A stretch of DNA of 55,951 bases from an uncultured Actinomycetes bacterium (lineage in GTDB: Bacteria; Actinomycetota; Geothermincolia; Fen-727; JACVIW01): contig CAKZLU010000042.1 in NCBI GenBank assembly GCA_937127245.1, positions 1 to 55,951 of the forward strand. Reading direction: 5' to 3'. Positions 27,279 through 37,634 of the stretch are shown here, in pieces. The notes under the pieces were generated by a model. It saw nothing but the letters and a program-made list of their open reading frames with translations. It ran no database searches and was not told the DNA's origin. The translations under genes and the position numbers were made by a program. Numbering within the stretch: the first letter of the stretch is position 1; each line of letters begins with the position of its first letter.

Positions 27279-28125
27279 GATGGACCTAATGAGTAAGGGA
27301 GATTTAGCGCAAAGCGTGGAGCTTGCCGCAGAGGTTTTGACTAAGCATCTGGCAGGGGTCCCGAGACTCGCGGTCACGCTTGGTTCCGGATGGGATGAGC
27401 TTGTTGATGAATCGCGTGTCGAAAGCGCGGTTGATTTTAAAGATATTCCCGGTTTTCCCATCCCGACTGTTGAGGGTCACAGAGGGAGGGTTTTGAAGGT
27501 AATAACTGAAAGCGGTCACATTCTTGTTCAGGACGGGAGAATTCATTGCTACGAGGGTTTGAGCTCACTTGAGGTCTCGTTTCCGGTTTTCGCGTATGCC
27601 CGCTGTGGGGTGAAGGCGCTTGTCATGCTAAGCGCGGCGGGTGGGTTAAACCCGCTCTACATTCCCGGCGACCTCATGATAGTCAGGGACCATATTTTTT
27701 TGTTCGGGGATAACCCACTTGAAGGTCTTAAGCTCGATGGTTATCCGTCGGTTCACGTGAATCTTTCGGGTATCTACAAGACCGAGTGGCAGGAGGCGCT
27801 CAAATCCGCGCTTCCCTCAGGCGTTAGATGCGAGCACGGCGTTTACGCTTACGTTAAGGGTCCGACGTACGAGACGGACGCCGAAGCGGCTTTTTTGAGG
27901 ATGGCCGGTGCCGATGCCGTTGGAATGTCATCAATCCCGGAGGCGATGTGCGCAGCTTTTCTAGGTCTTGAAGTCGCAATGATGTGCTGCATATCAAACA
28001 CCCTTCTTCCTTCGAGGGCTCTCGGGCTCTCCCATGAAGAGGTCTTGAAGGTCACGAGAAATAGAGCGCAGAGCATAAGGGGATATCTCGACTCTCTGGC
28101 GGCGCAGGCATGCGCCCTTCTCTAA
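27271..28125 (+). CDS. Purine nucleoside phosphorylase, trimeric (PNP/MTAP) class
   Basis: The protein has about 284 residues, starting at GTG 27271 or ATG 27280. Family motifs are LGSGWDEL for phosphate, IPGFPIPTVEGHRG, GRIHCYEG, SAAGGLN, VKGPTYETDAEAAF and GADAVGMSS. In the base-recognition loop the sequence is CCISNTLL, with Asn where 6-oxopurine enzymes have Asn and methylthioadenosine phosphorylases have Asp. This favours inosine/guanosine over methylthioadenosine. It would cleave a purine nucleoside to base and ribose-1-phosphate. With the hydrolase and MtnA downstream it suggests nucleoside salvage; the Asn reading comes from alignment by eye. Confidence 0.85.
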   Translation: MGEMDLMSKGDLAQSVELAAEVLTKHLAGVPRLAVTLGSGWDELVDESRVESAVDFKDIPGFPIPTVEGHRGRVLKVITESGHILVQDGRIHCYEGLSSLEVSFPVFAYARCGVKALVMLSAAGGLNPLYIPGDLMIVRDHIFLFGDNPLEGLKLDGYPSVHVNLSGIYKTEWQEALKSALPSGVRCEHGVYAYVKGPTYETDAEAAFLRMAGADAVGMSSIPEAMCAAFLGLEVAMMCCISNTLLPSRALGLSHEEVLKVTRNRAQSIRGYLDSLAAQACALL

Positions 28126-28366
28126 AAGATTGGAGACTGGCCGGCTACTGAAAAATTCCACTGCTCGTCCACCATAAGGAAGCCGCTTAAAAAATATAAG
28201 GTGATTTCGGGTTTGCCCGACGGTTTACTGGGGCGCGATTGAGTGTAAAATGTGATGGAATATCACGGATATATCAAAGGTATCCGAAAGCCTGTGGCTT
28301 TGAGCCTTAAGGCAAGCCGGGGCTTACGGGTTAGAGGGCGAGAGTCTTATGATAGCTGGAGCGTGA

Positions 28367-29641
<1,275 letters not shown>

Positions 29642-29709
29642 AATTCCGTGAGAAAGGCTTGTCCCGCCGCGGTGGGTTCGGCTCTGCCCGGCATGAGGAT
29701 TGCTAAAGA

Positions 29710-30309
29710 ATGGGCGATTTAAAATCCTCCGAGATCGAAAAGATTATCTGGACCGGAAGGCGCCTCTATGAAGCGGGTCTTGCGCCCGGCTCGCTGAATG
29801 CTCTCGGGAAGAGGCTTGTTCCTGATGGTGTGATGGTCACCGCGAAAGGTTCCTGCCTGGGTTTCCTGCGCAAGGAGGATATTCTTCAACTCGACAATAA
29901 CGGCAAACTTAAGGGCAGCGCCGGCGGGCAGCCATGTGAGGACGCAGGAATCATAAGGGCTGTCTTAAGGGAAAGACAGGACGCCAATTTCGTTCTGAAG
30001 TCCAAGACTCCCTATATAGCCGCTCTTTCCTGTAAAGGCAGGCGGTTTATGGAGGATTCGAAATGGTTACTGGATGATGTCGGTCGGGCTGGATTCGTTC
30101 CCTATTACCGTCCCGGGACAGCCGGACTTGCTGGCGCGGTAGGGCAAGTTATAAAGGATGCCGACATAGTCTTTATTGAGAGACAGGGAGCCGTAATCTG
30201 CGCCTGTGACGAGCGAAGCCTTTTGAGCCTTGCCGACTCGCTCGAGTCGGCGGCAAAGACTCTTTTCATATTGAACGCTAAATACCCTGATGGTGTTTCA
30301 GAGGGATAG
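29710..30309 (+). CDS. Class II aldolase/adducin-like protein lacking the zinc ligands
   Basis: The protein has 199 residues from ATG 29710. The overall order follows AraD/FucA proteins: GSLNALGKRL (normally GTSGNIS), VMVTAKGS (normally TPSG), a retained Glu77 in the SE-x-x-x-H position, LKSKTPYIAALS (normally HTHSPYATALS) and ERQGAVICA (normally NHG). All three zinc histidines are changed: Lys97, Lys99 and Gln159. The protein therefore cannot bind zinc in the standard way. It sits between ahcY and mtnA, where a functional aldolase would split 5-deoxyribulose- or methylthioribulose-1-phosphate. A regulatory or structural pseudoenzyme, or a changed chemistry, are both possible. Confidence 0.7.
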   Translation: MGDLKSSEIEKIIWTGRRLYEAGLAPGSLNALGKRLVPDGVMVTAKGSCLGFLRKEDILQLDNNGKLKGSAGGQPCEDAGIIRAVLRERQDANFVLKSKTPYIAALSCKGRRFMEDSKWLLDDVGRAGFVPYYRPGTAGLAGAVGQVIKDADIVFIERQGAVICACDERSLLSLADSLESAAKTLFILNAKYPDGVSEG

Positions 30310-30402
30310 GACAGCCGTTAGGCTTACGCGAAAGGTCAATCCGCCTGAGAGTATATCTTCTCTACGGTATGTTTTTGGATGAAGTCTGCTTGAAGGTTAG
30401 GG

Positions 30403-31476
30403 GTGTTAGGAATGGATGACCACCTTCAGCTCAAAAAAGGAGACGCCCTTTATTTTGAGGAGGACGCCCTCTTCATTCTTGACCAGAGGGCTCTTCCAGT
30501 TGAGGAATCCTACATAGAAGCCAGGACTCCCGAGGAGGTCGCAGAGGCTATATGCACTCTCGGGGTCAGGGGCGCGATGGCTATCGGGGTTGCCGCCGCC
30601 TACGGCGTTTTTCTCGGCGCCCTCGTCGCCTCAAAAGGCAAGGTTGGTGATGTCGCGCAGGGAGCGCATCGGGCGGCGAGAATAATGAAAGCTTCGCGTC
30701 CGACGGCGAGAAATCTTTTTTGGGCCGTGGAAAGGATGGAAGATGAGATACGTAATTTTGAGGGTGGAAGCTCAAAAGATATACTTGACGCCCTCAGGCG
30801 CGCCGCCGATTCCGTGGCGCGTGAGACCGTCTGTCAGAATAAGAAACTGGTGGAGGTGGGGATTGAGATTCTTCCCGGGGATTGTCTTGCCCTTACGCAC
30901 TGTAACAGCGGGGCTCTTGCTTCTATCCGCTACGGGACAGCGCTGAGTATTCTGATCGAGGCTCATCGAAGAGGAAGAAGAGTGCATGTCTTTGTTGACG
31001 AGACGAGACCTCTCCTGCAGGGCTCGAGGTTGACCGCGTGGGAACTTGCAAGAAACGGCGTTCCCCACACTCTCATCTGCGACAGCGCAGCCGCTATCCT
31101 GATGAAGAGCGGCGAGATAAATATCGTCATTACCGGGGCCGATAGAATAGCCTTAAACGGGGATACCGCAAACAAGGTAGGTACTTACGGGCTTGCGGTA
31201 TTGGCGCGCCACCACGGGTTGCCCTTTTACATCGCGGCTCCCTCTTCAACCATAGACCTTTCTTGTCCGAAAGGAGAGAACATTCCCATAGAGGAGCGCG
31301 ATCAGGAAGAGGTAAAAATCTTCCGAGGCGAGAGGGTGGCGCCGGATGAAACCCCTGCGAGAAATCCCGCTTTTGACGTTACCGAGGCGGAACTGATTTC
31401 CGGAATAATCACTGAAAAGGGCGTGATAAGAGCGCCGTACGATGAGAACTTGAAGCGCATGTTTTCTTCATCTTGA
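30403..31476 (+). CDS. mtnA: Methylthioribose-1-phosphate isomerase
   Basis: The protein has 357 residues from GTG 30403; ATG 30412 is equally plausible. MtnA is recognised by TLGVRGAMAIG, the active-site LTHCNSGALAS (Cys167 from GTG 30403) and ITGADRIALNGDTANKVGT with Asp247, both catalytic. VFVDETRPLLQGSRLTAWEL is also diagnostic and separates it from eIF2B. It isomerises methylthioribose-1-phosphate, and in some organisms 5-deoxyribose-1-phosphate, to the ribulose form. MtnB, MtnC and MtnD of the classical methionine salvage pathway are absent here, which points to a truncated or alternative route. Confidence 0.95.
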   Translation: MLGMDDHLQLKKGDALYFEEDALFILDQRALPVEESYIEARTPEEVAEAICTLGVRGAMAIGVAAAYGVFLGALVASKGKVGDVAQGAHRAARIMKASRPTARNLFWAVERMEDEIRNFEGGSSKDILDALRRAADSVARETVCQNKKLVEVGIEILPGDCLALTHCNSGALASIRYGTALSILIEAHRRGRRVHVFVDETRPLLQGSRLTAWELARNGVPHTLICDSAAAILMKSGEINIVITGADRIALNGDTANKVGTYGLAVLARHHGLPFYIAAPSSTIDLSCPKGENIPIEERDQEEVKIFRGERVAPDETPARNPAFDVTEAELISGIITEKGVIRAPYDENLKRMFSSS

Positions 31477-31652
31477 CGCTTACCGATATTCTCGAGCATT
31501 CCTCTGGTACAATCTCATTGCATGCCCTCAAACATCTCGCCCCGGGCAGCATGTTTTGGTTTGATTGAGTGACCGATTCGATCGCGCTAAAAGACGGACG
31601 GAAACGTTATGATTTTGAGTTGACAGATAACAGATCGAGTGGAGGTAAGCAG

Positions 31653-32783
31653 GTGCGCCTTACAAAGGTCATGGTTCTTGCTGCTGGTCTCGGCACGCGA
31701 CTCATGCCGCTCACCGGTGATATCTCAAAACCGATGGTGCCTATCGTGAACCGTCCGGTAATGGAGCACATCATACGCCTGCTCGCCAGGACCGGTTTTG
31801 AGGATGTCATCGTGAACCTTCACTATCTGCCCGAGGCGATTGTGGAGCATTTCGGAAGCGGTGAGAAATGGGGGCTCAACATTTCGTACTCGAGAGAAGA
31901 GAGGCTTCTGGGAACCGCGGGCGGAGTCAAGAAGTGCGAGTATTTCTTCGGTGGAGAAACTTTTGTTGTCGTTAGCGGGGACGCGCTCACGGATGTGAAT
32001 ATTCTCGAAATGCTCGAATTTCACAGAAAGAGAAATGCGCTTGCCACAATCATGGCGACCGAGGTCAAAGAAACGTCGAGATACGGTGTGATACTTGCTG
32101 ACGAGAACGGAGCTGTTAAGGGATTTCAAGAAAAGCCACCCGACGCTGAGGCGCTGTCAAACATAGCGAACTCAGGTATATACGTTTTCGAGCCCGAAAT
32201 ACTCGAAATGATACCGCCTACCCAACCGTATGATTTTGGCAGTGAACTCTTCCCCAGGCTTGTAAGGGAAGCACAGCCGCTTTACGCCTGGCGGCATTCC
32301 TACTACTGGAATGACGTGGGGAGCATCGACGAATACCAGAGAGGGAATTTCGACGCGCTTGAGGGGCGGGTAAACGTAGAAATTCCTGGGGTGGAAGTGG
32401 CCAATGGGGTGTGGGTGGGCAGTAATACAAGGATAGACCGAGACGTGCTGCTTACGCCTCCGGTTTGCATAGGGGATCGCTGCGTAATTGAGAGGGGCGC
32501 ACGTCTCATAGGTCCAGTGATCGTAGGTCCGGATACAAAGGTTCGCGAGGGCGCGGTTCTTTACAAGGGTATCAAGTGGGGGAAGGGATACATCGGGCGA
32601 GATGTTAGCATTTTTGAAAGCATCGTTGGAGCCGAGTCTCACATCGGAGATGGTGCAACGCTCTTGGAAGGAGCGGTTCTTGGAAGCAGGTGCGTTGTCA
32701 GGGATGGGATAGTTATAGATCCGAGTGTTAAAATAATGCCCGGCACGGTTGTTGAAAAGGAAGACGGCAGACAGATGAGTTAA
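31653..32783 (+). CDS. Sugar-nucleotidyltransferase with beta-helix (GDP-mannose pyrophosphorylase-like), copy 2
   Basis: The protein has 376 residues. GTG 31653 is strongly preferred, with ggaggt six bases upstream; the open frame begins 28 codons earlier. Motifs are VLAAGLGTRLMPLTGDISKPM, SGDALTDVNI and GFQEKPPD, then hexapeptide repeats from about residue 260 to the end. It is a paralogue of the gene at 23714, so the two may make different NDP-sugars or one may be regulatory, as in GMPPA/GMPPB pairs. It lies at the border between the salvage genes and comFC. Confidence 0.85.
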   Translation: MRLTKVMVLAAGLGTRLMPLTGDISKPMVPIVNRPVMEHIIRLLARTGFEDVIVNLHYLPEAIVEHFGSGEKWGLNISYSREERLLGTAGGVKKCEYFFGGETFVVVSGDALTDVNILEMLEFHRKRNALATIMATEVKETSRYGVILADENGAVKGFQEKPPDAEALSNIANSGIYVFEPEILEMIPPTQPYDFGSELFPRLVREAQPLYAWRHSYYWNDVGSIDEYQRGNFDALEGRVNVEIPGVEVANGVWVGSNTRIDRDVLLTPPVCIGDRCVIERGARLIGPVIVGPDTKVREGAVLYKGIKWGKGYIGRDVSIFESIVGAESHIGDGATLLEGAVLGSRCVVRDGIVIDPSVKIMPGTVVEKEDGRQMS

Positions 32784-32830
32784 CCTGTTCATCGAGTTCA
32801 CTTCTCACTCGATTCTTTTCAGGCTTTCCC

Positions 32831-33622
32831 TTGCTCAAAAATTTCGACGTTTCCATGATGGTTTGGGGAGAAAAGCAATTCCGATTGAAAAACAGCGATG
32901 AGGAACTGTTCTTACATGAGATGAGCAGGAGCCGCCTTTTAAATGAAATAGCATGTCTTCTTTTTCCCGATAAGTGCGTCGGCTGTGATCTTCTGTGCTC
33001 CGCCCCGATTTGCCCGCGCTGCTTCTTCAACCTGGTGGCAAACGTAAACAGTTTAGGGTGTGCGCCCGAGCAGGATTTTGTGATTGCCGGCAAAAGGCAC
33101 GTGAACAGGGCGTTATCCGGTGTGCGGGTGAGGGCGGGAGGAACATACAGGGGGAGCCTGAAGAGCCTTGTGCTCGGGCTCAAGAACTCCGGGATGCGTT
33201 TTGCCCTTCCTCTCTGCGAACTGATGGTTATTGCGGCGGGAAACGACCCCTCGTTTATTTGCCCTGACATAGTCACGTTCGTTCCGACCACTAAGAGGAA
33301 GATGAAAATGAGAGGATTCAATCCCAGCGAGGTACTTTCCGCTCTCCTGTGCGAAAGGCTTGATCTGCCGTTGGTCGCCGCGCTTGAGGTAAGACGTTCC
33401 GTCAAAGATCAGGACGGCTTGTCCGCACAGGAGAGGTGGGAAAACGCCAATGGGGCTTTCGGACTCAGGCCTGGTTTTGAAAAACTAATTCCGGGCTTGC
33501 GCGTCCTTATCGTGGACGATGTTATCACGACGGGCGCGACTATCTGGAACTGCGCCGTTCCTTTTTTTGAGCACGGAGCAAAAGAGGTATGCGCGCTTAT
33601 CGCGGCGGCGAGTGCCATCTGA
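32831..33622 (+). CDS. comFC: ComF family phosphoribosyltransferase-fold protein
   Basis: The frame has 263 residues from TTG 32831, but no convincing ribosome binding site marks the start and a later codon is possible. CVGCDLLC with CPRC is the N-terminal zinc ribbon of ComFC. The C-terminal half has TKRKMKMRGFNPSEVL, a DQDGLSAQERWENANGAF segment and the PRPP loop VLIVDDVITTGAT. ComFC is needed for DNA uptake in competent Gram-positive bacteria and is widespread outside them. The comFC-flgM adjacency matches the Bacillus comF-flgM locus. Confidence 0.88.
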   Translation: MLKNFDVSMMVWGEKQFRLKNSDEELFLHEMSRSRLLNEIACLLFPDKCVGCDLLCSAPICPRCFFNLVANVNSLGCAPEQDFVIAGKRHVNRALSGVRVRAGGTYRGSLKSLVLGLKNSGMRFALPLCELMVIAAGNDPSFICPDIVTFVPTTKRKMKMRGFNPSEVLSALLCERLDLPLVAALEVRRSVKDQDGLSAQERWENANGAFGLRPGFEKLIPGLRVLIVDDVITTGATIWNCAVPFFEHGAKEVCALIAAASAI

Positions 33623-33897
33623 GGAGGAAATGGCTCTGTCGAGGGTCGGGTTGAAAATAAAATCACCCTAAAGGAGGATAATTAATCTAAAGGTTTGAGC
33701 GCGATTGTCTTGAAATGCTTGATAGAGGTTGAAATTATCACCGTTTTTTCGTATTAAGGGTGACTTGCACAACTTTTAATTTCTCAAAAGGCGTGCAATG
33801 GTGACAAACGGGTGATAAACTTTGAACTTGAGACATGATTGCGCATTGACGATATCCAGATTAAGAGAACAGAAGTGTTTGATTGCGGCGGTGAGAA

Positions 33898-34170
33898 ATG
33901 CAGCTCTCGGATCGCGAAATACAAAATACACTTGATCTCCTCAAGAAGAAGGGCTTGATGGGCGAAGAAGAGGAGAAGGTTTGCGACCGCTCCGAGGAGG
34001 AGATAGAAGAGGTGCGCGAATTTGCCCGGCGGATGGGGCAGCCGCCGGAGGTTCGGCAGGACAGGATAGAGAAACTAAAGAGAGCCCTCGAGACATCGAC
34101 TTATAACGTCACTGGTGAGGAGATCGCAAAAAAGCTGATCGGCAGGATGATTTCAGACAAACTGCGTTGA
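33898..34170 (+). CDS. flgM: FlgM-like anti-sigma-28 factor
   Basis: The protein has 90 residues from ATG 33898 with ggtgag upstream. The C-terminal half, QDRIEKLKRALETSTYNVTGEEIAKKL in short pieces (RIEKLKRALE, TYNVTGEEIAKKL), is the conserved sigma-28-binding helix pair of FlgM. The N-terminal half is charged and likely disordered. FlgM holds FliA/SigD inactive until the hook is finished and is then exported. No other flagellar gene is in the window, but flgM sits after comFC in Bacillus too, so position and sequence agree. Confidence 0.82.
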   Translation: MQLSDREIQNTLDLLKKKGLMGEEEEKVCDRSEEEIEEVREFARRMGQPPEVRQDRIEKLKRALETSTYNVTGEEIAKKLIGRMISDKLR

Positions 34171-34472
34171 GTGCGTGTCTCATCTGAAAGGTCAACCACC
34201 TACCAATAAAATCAACTTGAAATAGACCTTCTTTTTCTTGGATTGATTTGAGTTAAAAACCGAAAGAGCACTCGAATTTCTCTTTGCTGAGGTAAGGCGG
34301 GCTTCATAGACCCGTATCTTCCCTGAATTCCGCGCACTTGTGCGGGAGTGCATCTATGTCTTGATTTTTACCGTTTATTTTGGTTCATTTTGGACGTTAC
34401 ATGGATGCGCGCACTCGTTTTCGACAATTGAATCATCTTTTTTCCGCATGTATCATGTAATGAAGGAATCCA

Positions 34473-34705
34473 ATGGGCGGCTTCCGGTCTGTGGTTGAAA
34501 GTCGATGCCAGCCGCAGGCGAAACGACCCACGTAAGGCAACTATTGGTTGCTGAGCATGGTGCGGCTTAGGGGTAAGTCCTGCCCGCTTCAAAATGCGGA
34601 GAAGGTGGCGTGGATCCGTACTTCGGAGCGCGGATCTGCAAAGTCTCAGCAGGCGAGTGTGGGGGCAAAGACCAGGTCAGCGGGAGTCGCCCATCATCCT
34701 GCTTA
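34473..34705 (+). ncRNA. Probable structured RNA, raiA-motif-like
   Basis: This GC-rich island lies in a 750-bp gene-free gap whose remainder (34171-34472 and 34706-34921) is AT-rich and unremarkable. Several paired elements can be drawn: GCGGCT (34477) with AGCCGC (34510), GCAAC (34537) with GTTGC (34547), GATCCG (34613) with CGGATC (34631), AGCAGG (34648) with CCTGCT (34698), and inside the last GGGC with GCCC. Length, density of pairing and location between comFC/flgM and hpf (raiA) match the raiA-motif RNA known from Firmicutes and Actinobacteria. I could not test it against a covariance model, and strand is assumed from the neighbours. Confidence 0.5.
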
Positions 34706-34921
34706 TAACTGAAATTTCTTGGGGACATGGCTTTGGGCATGCGGCAAAAAATCAAGAAGGAAAATTCAGGCATTCTGTTTTTTCAAACCATGGTTGAAGA
34801 CGCTTATCTAAAATAGGATTTGGGGTGCCGCATCAATGGCAATCTTTGGTTATCTCATGTGGACACGTTATATGCCCTGTGATACCCTACGAAAAACGGA
34901 TTAATGAAGTGGAGGATTAAA

Positions 34922-35125
34922 GTGGAATCAGGCGTGGTAAAGTGGTTTAGTTCGGAGAAGGGTTACGGATTCATCGAGCGGCAGACCGGTGAGGATGTTT
35001 TCGTGCATTACAGTGACATTGTTTCCGAAGGGTTCAAAACGCTCAACGAGGGTGATTCTGTAACATTCGAGGTAGTGATGGGTGAGAAAGGCCCAAAGGC
35101 AACTAACGTGACGAAGGAAGGCTGA
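34922..35125 (+). CDS. Cold shock protein (CspA family)
   Basis: The protein has 67 residues. GTG 34922 is chosen because ggagg lies six bases upstream and the product then begins MESGVVKWF as usual for the family. RNP1 reads KGYGFI and RNP2 reads DVFVHYS, so the single-strand nucleic-acid binding face is intact. It is a stand-alone OB-fold RNA chaperone. A GC-rich inverted repeat (ACCCC/GGGGT, about 35162-35175) lies about 37 bases after its stop but lacks a T-run. Confidence 0.93.
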   Translation: MESGVVKWFSSEKGYGFIERQTGEDVFVHYSDIVSEGFKTLNEGDSVTFEVVMGEKGPKATNVTKEG

Positions 35126-35190
35126 CGGGGAACAACTTCGCGGTGCGTCAAATCTTAAACTACCCCGGGCGGGGTTGTGAAATCCTTTAT

Positions 35191-35202
35191 CGTTATATAA
35201 CG
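35191..35202. promoter_or_regulatory. Perfect 12-bp palindrome upstream of hpf
   Basis: CGTTATATAACG lies about 70 bases before the hpf start. A perfect dyad in this position may be an operator, or simply contain the -10 region. No matching second site or regulator gene is visible. Confidence 0.3.
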
Positions 35203-35272
35203 TTTTATTGGAAACACATCCAGTTTTAGGGTAGAAAGCAAGCAGGCATCCTGGAGTATTGGGAGGCAGTCG

Positions 35273-35818
35273 TTGCAAGTAGTAGTCAAGGGCAAGAACA
35301 TCGAGGTTACGGAGGCGTTGAGGTCTCACGCCGAGGCTAAGGTTTCGAAAGTGGATAAACTGGGGCTGGGCTTTAAGGAGATTGAGGTCAAACTTGTCGT
35401 TGAGAGGAACCCGAGGATCAAAAAGAACCAGATAGCCGAGCTCACTCTTACCGGGAACGGTCCCCTGATAAGAGCTGCTGAACGGGATAACGACATGTAC
35501 GTAGCAATAGACAAAGCTGTGCTGAAACTTCTGAGACAGATTAAGAAATTTCACGGAAAGAGGATTGACAGAACCCAGAGTCATGTAAGTGCGCTTCGTG
35601 GAAAACCGGTCACTATACAGGAGGGTGAGCCCGGGTATCCGAAGATAGTAAGGAAGAAGTCGATAGCTCTTAAACCAATGTCGCCGGAGGAAGCAGCTCT
35701 TCAGATGGAGATGTTGGGGCATGACTTCTTCATTTTCGCTGACGAAGCCACGGACAGGATAAACGTGGTTTACAAGAGGAAGAACGGCGAATACGGTCTT
35801 ATCGAGACATCGCGTTAG
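35273..35818 (+). CDS. hpf: Long-form ribosome hibernation promoting factor
   Basis: The protein has 181 residues from TTG 35273 after gggagg. The N-terminal S30AE domain begins MQVVVKGKNIEVTEAL and has the helix with AEAKVSKVDKL. A charged linker leads to the C-terminal dimerisation domain with KPMSPEEAALQMEMLGHDFFIF and NVVYKRKNGEYGLIE. The two-domain form dimerises 70S ribosomes into inactive 100S particles during stationary phase or stress. Its place upstream of secA and prfB matches Gram-positive genomes. Confidence 0.95.
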   Translation: MQVVVKGKNIEVTEALRSHAEAKVSKVDKLGLGFKEIEVKLVVERNPRIKKNQIAELTLTGNGPLIRAAERDNDMYVAIDKAVLKLLRQIKKFHGKRIDRTQSHVSALRGKPVTIQEGEPGYPKIVRKKSIALKPMSPEEAALQMEMLGHDFFIFADEATDRINVVYKRKNGEYGLIETSR

Positions 35819-35932
35819 TGCCTTTTTGAAAGCGACCGGGAAGGTGTTGAAAGGCATGGGTTTGTTGGCGTTTTTGAAAAACCTTATAAAGTATTCTGCC
35901 CGGCTATTTCTAACCGGGGGTGCTGGTGTCCG

Positions 35933-37627
35933 ATGGTAGATGAAACTCGCGACTTGAGTACTCCTTCTCCTGAAACCGGTAAGAAAACCCAGCGCTCGTT
36001 TACTGGAGTTGCTCGCGGCTCGGGCGGGCATTTTTTCTATCGCGATGTCCTCGCAGATAAGACTCTTTTGATTGCCTCCTTACTTGCCGTGCTCATACTT
36101 GTTTTGACGGCGCTTGACACAAAGGTCGAGTCGCCGGTAGCCATCGTGCTCTTGGGGTTGACTTTCCTCGCCTCGGAAATTTTCGCTATTCCCTTAAGAC
36201 CTAAAGGTCGCGTCTCACTTGCTCTTTTTGTCGTTATGGTGGCCATGATGCACACCGGACCGTTAGGTGTTGCTGTCATACCGCTTTTTGGCGTTCCGGC
36301 GTTTCTGCATGAGGCCGGGCGTGAAGATTACAGGAGAACAATTTTTAACGCCGCCCAGTATGTCGTTAGCGCCGGGAGCGCCGCGCTCGTCTTCGCTTAT
36401 ACGGGAGGCAGAGCGCTTCTGAAGGGAGAGACGTTCGACATCATGAACGCCATACATAGTAACCAAGGGGGCAAGGTTGTTCTTCCCTGGTTGCTCGCCA
36501 CCATAGTTTTCTTCGTCATAAACACCTTGTTAGTGGCGGCTGTTCTTTCCAGGAAAGAGAAAATGAGGATGCTCCGTTTCTGGGAGCGCAGGCTTCTTGC
36601 CCTTTTCCCGGGATATCTTCTCTATTCCGGGTTCGGATTTCTTGCCGCGATAGCCTATTCAAGAACGCAATTCACGTCTGTGGCTCTTCTTGCGACTCTT
36701 CTTGTAGGAATTAGAGTCGCTTACACGAGGTATGCGAAGATGCGGGATGTCTGCGACGAGACCGCCGTCGCGGTAATCGAATCGCTGGAATCGGTTCCCT
36801 CCCTTTCTGAGGGGCACAGCTCGGGAGTAGCTGATATTGCGGTCGCCATCGGTGAGGAAATGGACCTAAGCGAAGAGGACTTGCATTTGATGAAAATCTC
36901 TGCGCTCTTTCACGACATAGGAAAAATATCAGTCGATTCCGACCTGTTGAACAAGCCTGGAATGCTTGATCAAGCTGAGTATGAGCAGATTAAGAGGCAT
37001 TCGGAGGTGAGCGCCTCCGTCCTAACAGGGGAAAAATCGCTTGCTCCGGTAAGTCTTGTGGTGGTTCACCATCACGAGACGAGCGATGGTTGCGGTTATC
37101 CGGACGGTATTTCCGGGGAAACGATACCCATCGGCGCAAGGATACTCTCTGTCGCTGACGCTTTTGACGCGATGCAGAGGCAAACGCCGTATAGAGATCC
37201 TGTTGATGCCCGGAAGGCCGTATCGGAAATCGTAAGGAGTAAAGGTATCCAGTTTGACCCCGAAGTCGTTGATGCCTTTGTGAGAGTTGCAAGGAAAAGA
37301 GGGATATGGGAGGGGGCTCTCAAAGACGAAATAAGAATGCCCTCGGCAAAAGAGAGTGAGACAGTTCAGCTTACCCTTGAACAGACGGAGGCCGTGGGTT
37401 CAGGTGAACAGGCGCAGAGAGAGGAAATCGGGGAGCCAGAGAAAAAAAGAACCGAGGAACCTGAACCTGGGGCTTATTACGAAACCCGCGAGAAAATAGA
37501 GAGAGACATTCACGAATGGAAGATAAAAACTTTCCTTGGCAAAAGGAAAAGGAGAACTCTTGAAACTGGGGAGAGAGAATTCGGCAAGGGAAAGAAGAAG
37601 AGCGAGGACGAGGACCTCTCGAAGTAA
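35933..37627 (+). CDS. Membrane-bound HD-GYP domain phosphodiesterase
   Basis: The protein has 564 residues from ATG 35933. Residues about 40-270 hold seven or eight hydrophobic segments with no sensor domain I recognise. A cytoplasmic HD-GYP domain follows: His327-Asp328 in ALFHDIGK, HHHETSDGCGYPDG with the GYP at 388-390, and SVADAFDAMQ. All metal and signature residues are present, so cyclic-di-GMP (or related dinucleotide) hydrolysis is plausible. A charged, low-complexity tail of about 110 residues ends the protein. Lying between hpf and secA, it is followed by a degenerate relative. Confidence 0.87.
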   Translation: MVDETRDLSTPSPETGKKTQRSFTGVARGSGGHFFYRDVLADKTLLIASLLAVLILVLTALDTKVESPVAIVLLGLTFLASEIFAIPLRPKGRVSLALFVVMVAMMHTGPLGVAVIPLFGVPAFLHEAGREDYRRTIFNAAQYVVSAGSAALVFAYTGGRALLKGETFDIMNAIHSNQGGKVVLPWLLATIVFFVINTLLVAAVLSRKEKMRMLRFWERRLLALFPGYLLYSGFGFLAAIAYSRTQFTSVALLATLLVGIRVAYTRYAKMRDVCDETAVAVIESLESVPSLSEGHSSGVADIAVAIGEEMDLSEEDLHLMKISALFHDIGKISVDSDLLNKPGMLDQAEYEQIKRHSEVSASVLTGEKSLAPVSLVVVHHHETSDGCGYPDGISGETIPIGARILSVADAFDAMQRQTPYRDPVDARKAVSEIVRSKGIQFDPEVVDAFVRVARKRGIWEGALKDEIRMPSAKESETVQLTLEQTEAVGSGEQAQREEIGEPEKKRTEEPEPGAYYETREKIERDIHEWKIKTFLGKRKRRTLETGEREFGKGKKKSEDEDLSK

Positions 37628-37634
37628 GGAACCT

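Noticed and set aside
34560-34705. SRP RNA, RNase P RNA or cobalamin riboswitch
   Set aside because: GGTCAG-like and CTGCC-like phrases occur, but the diagnostic GGAA-AGCAGC loop, the RNase P core and the cobalamin box are absent.
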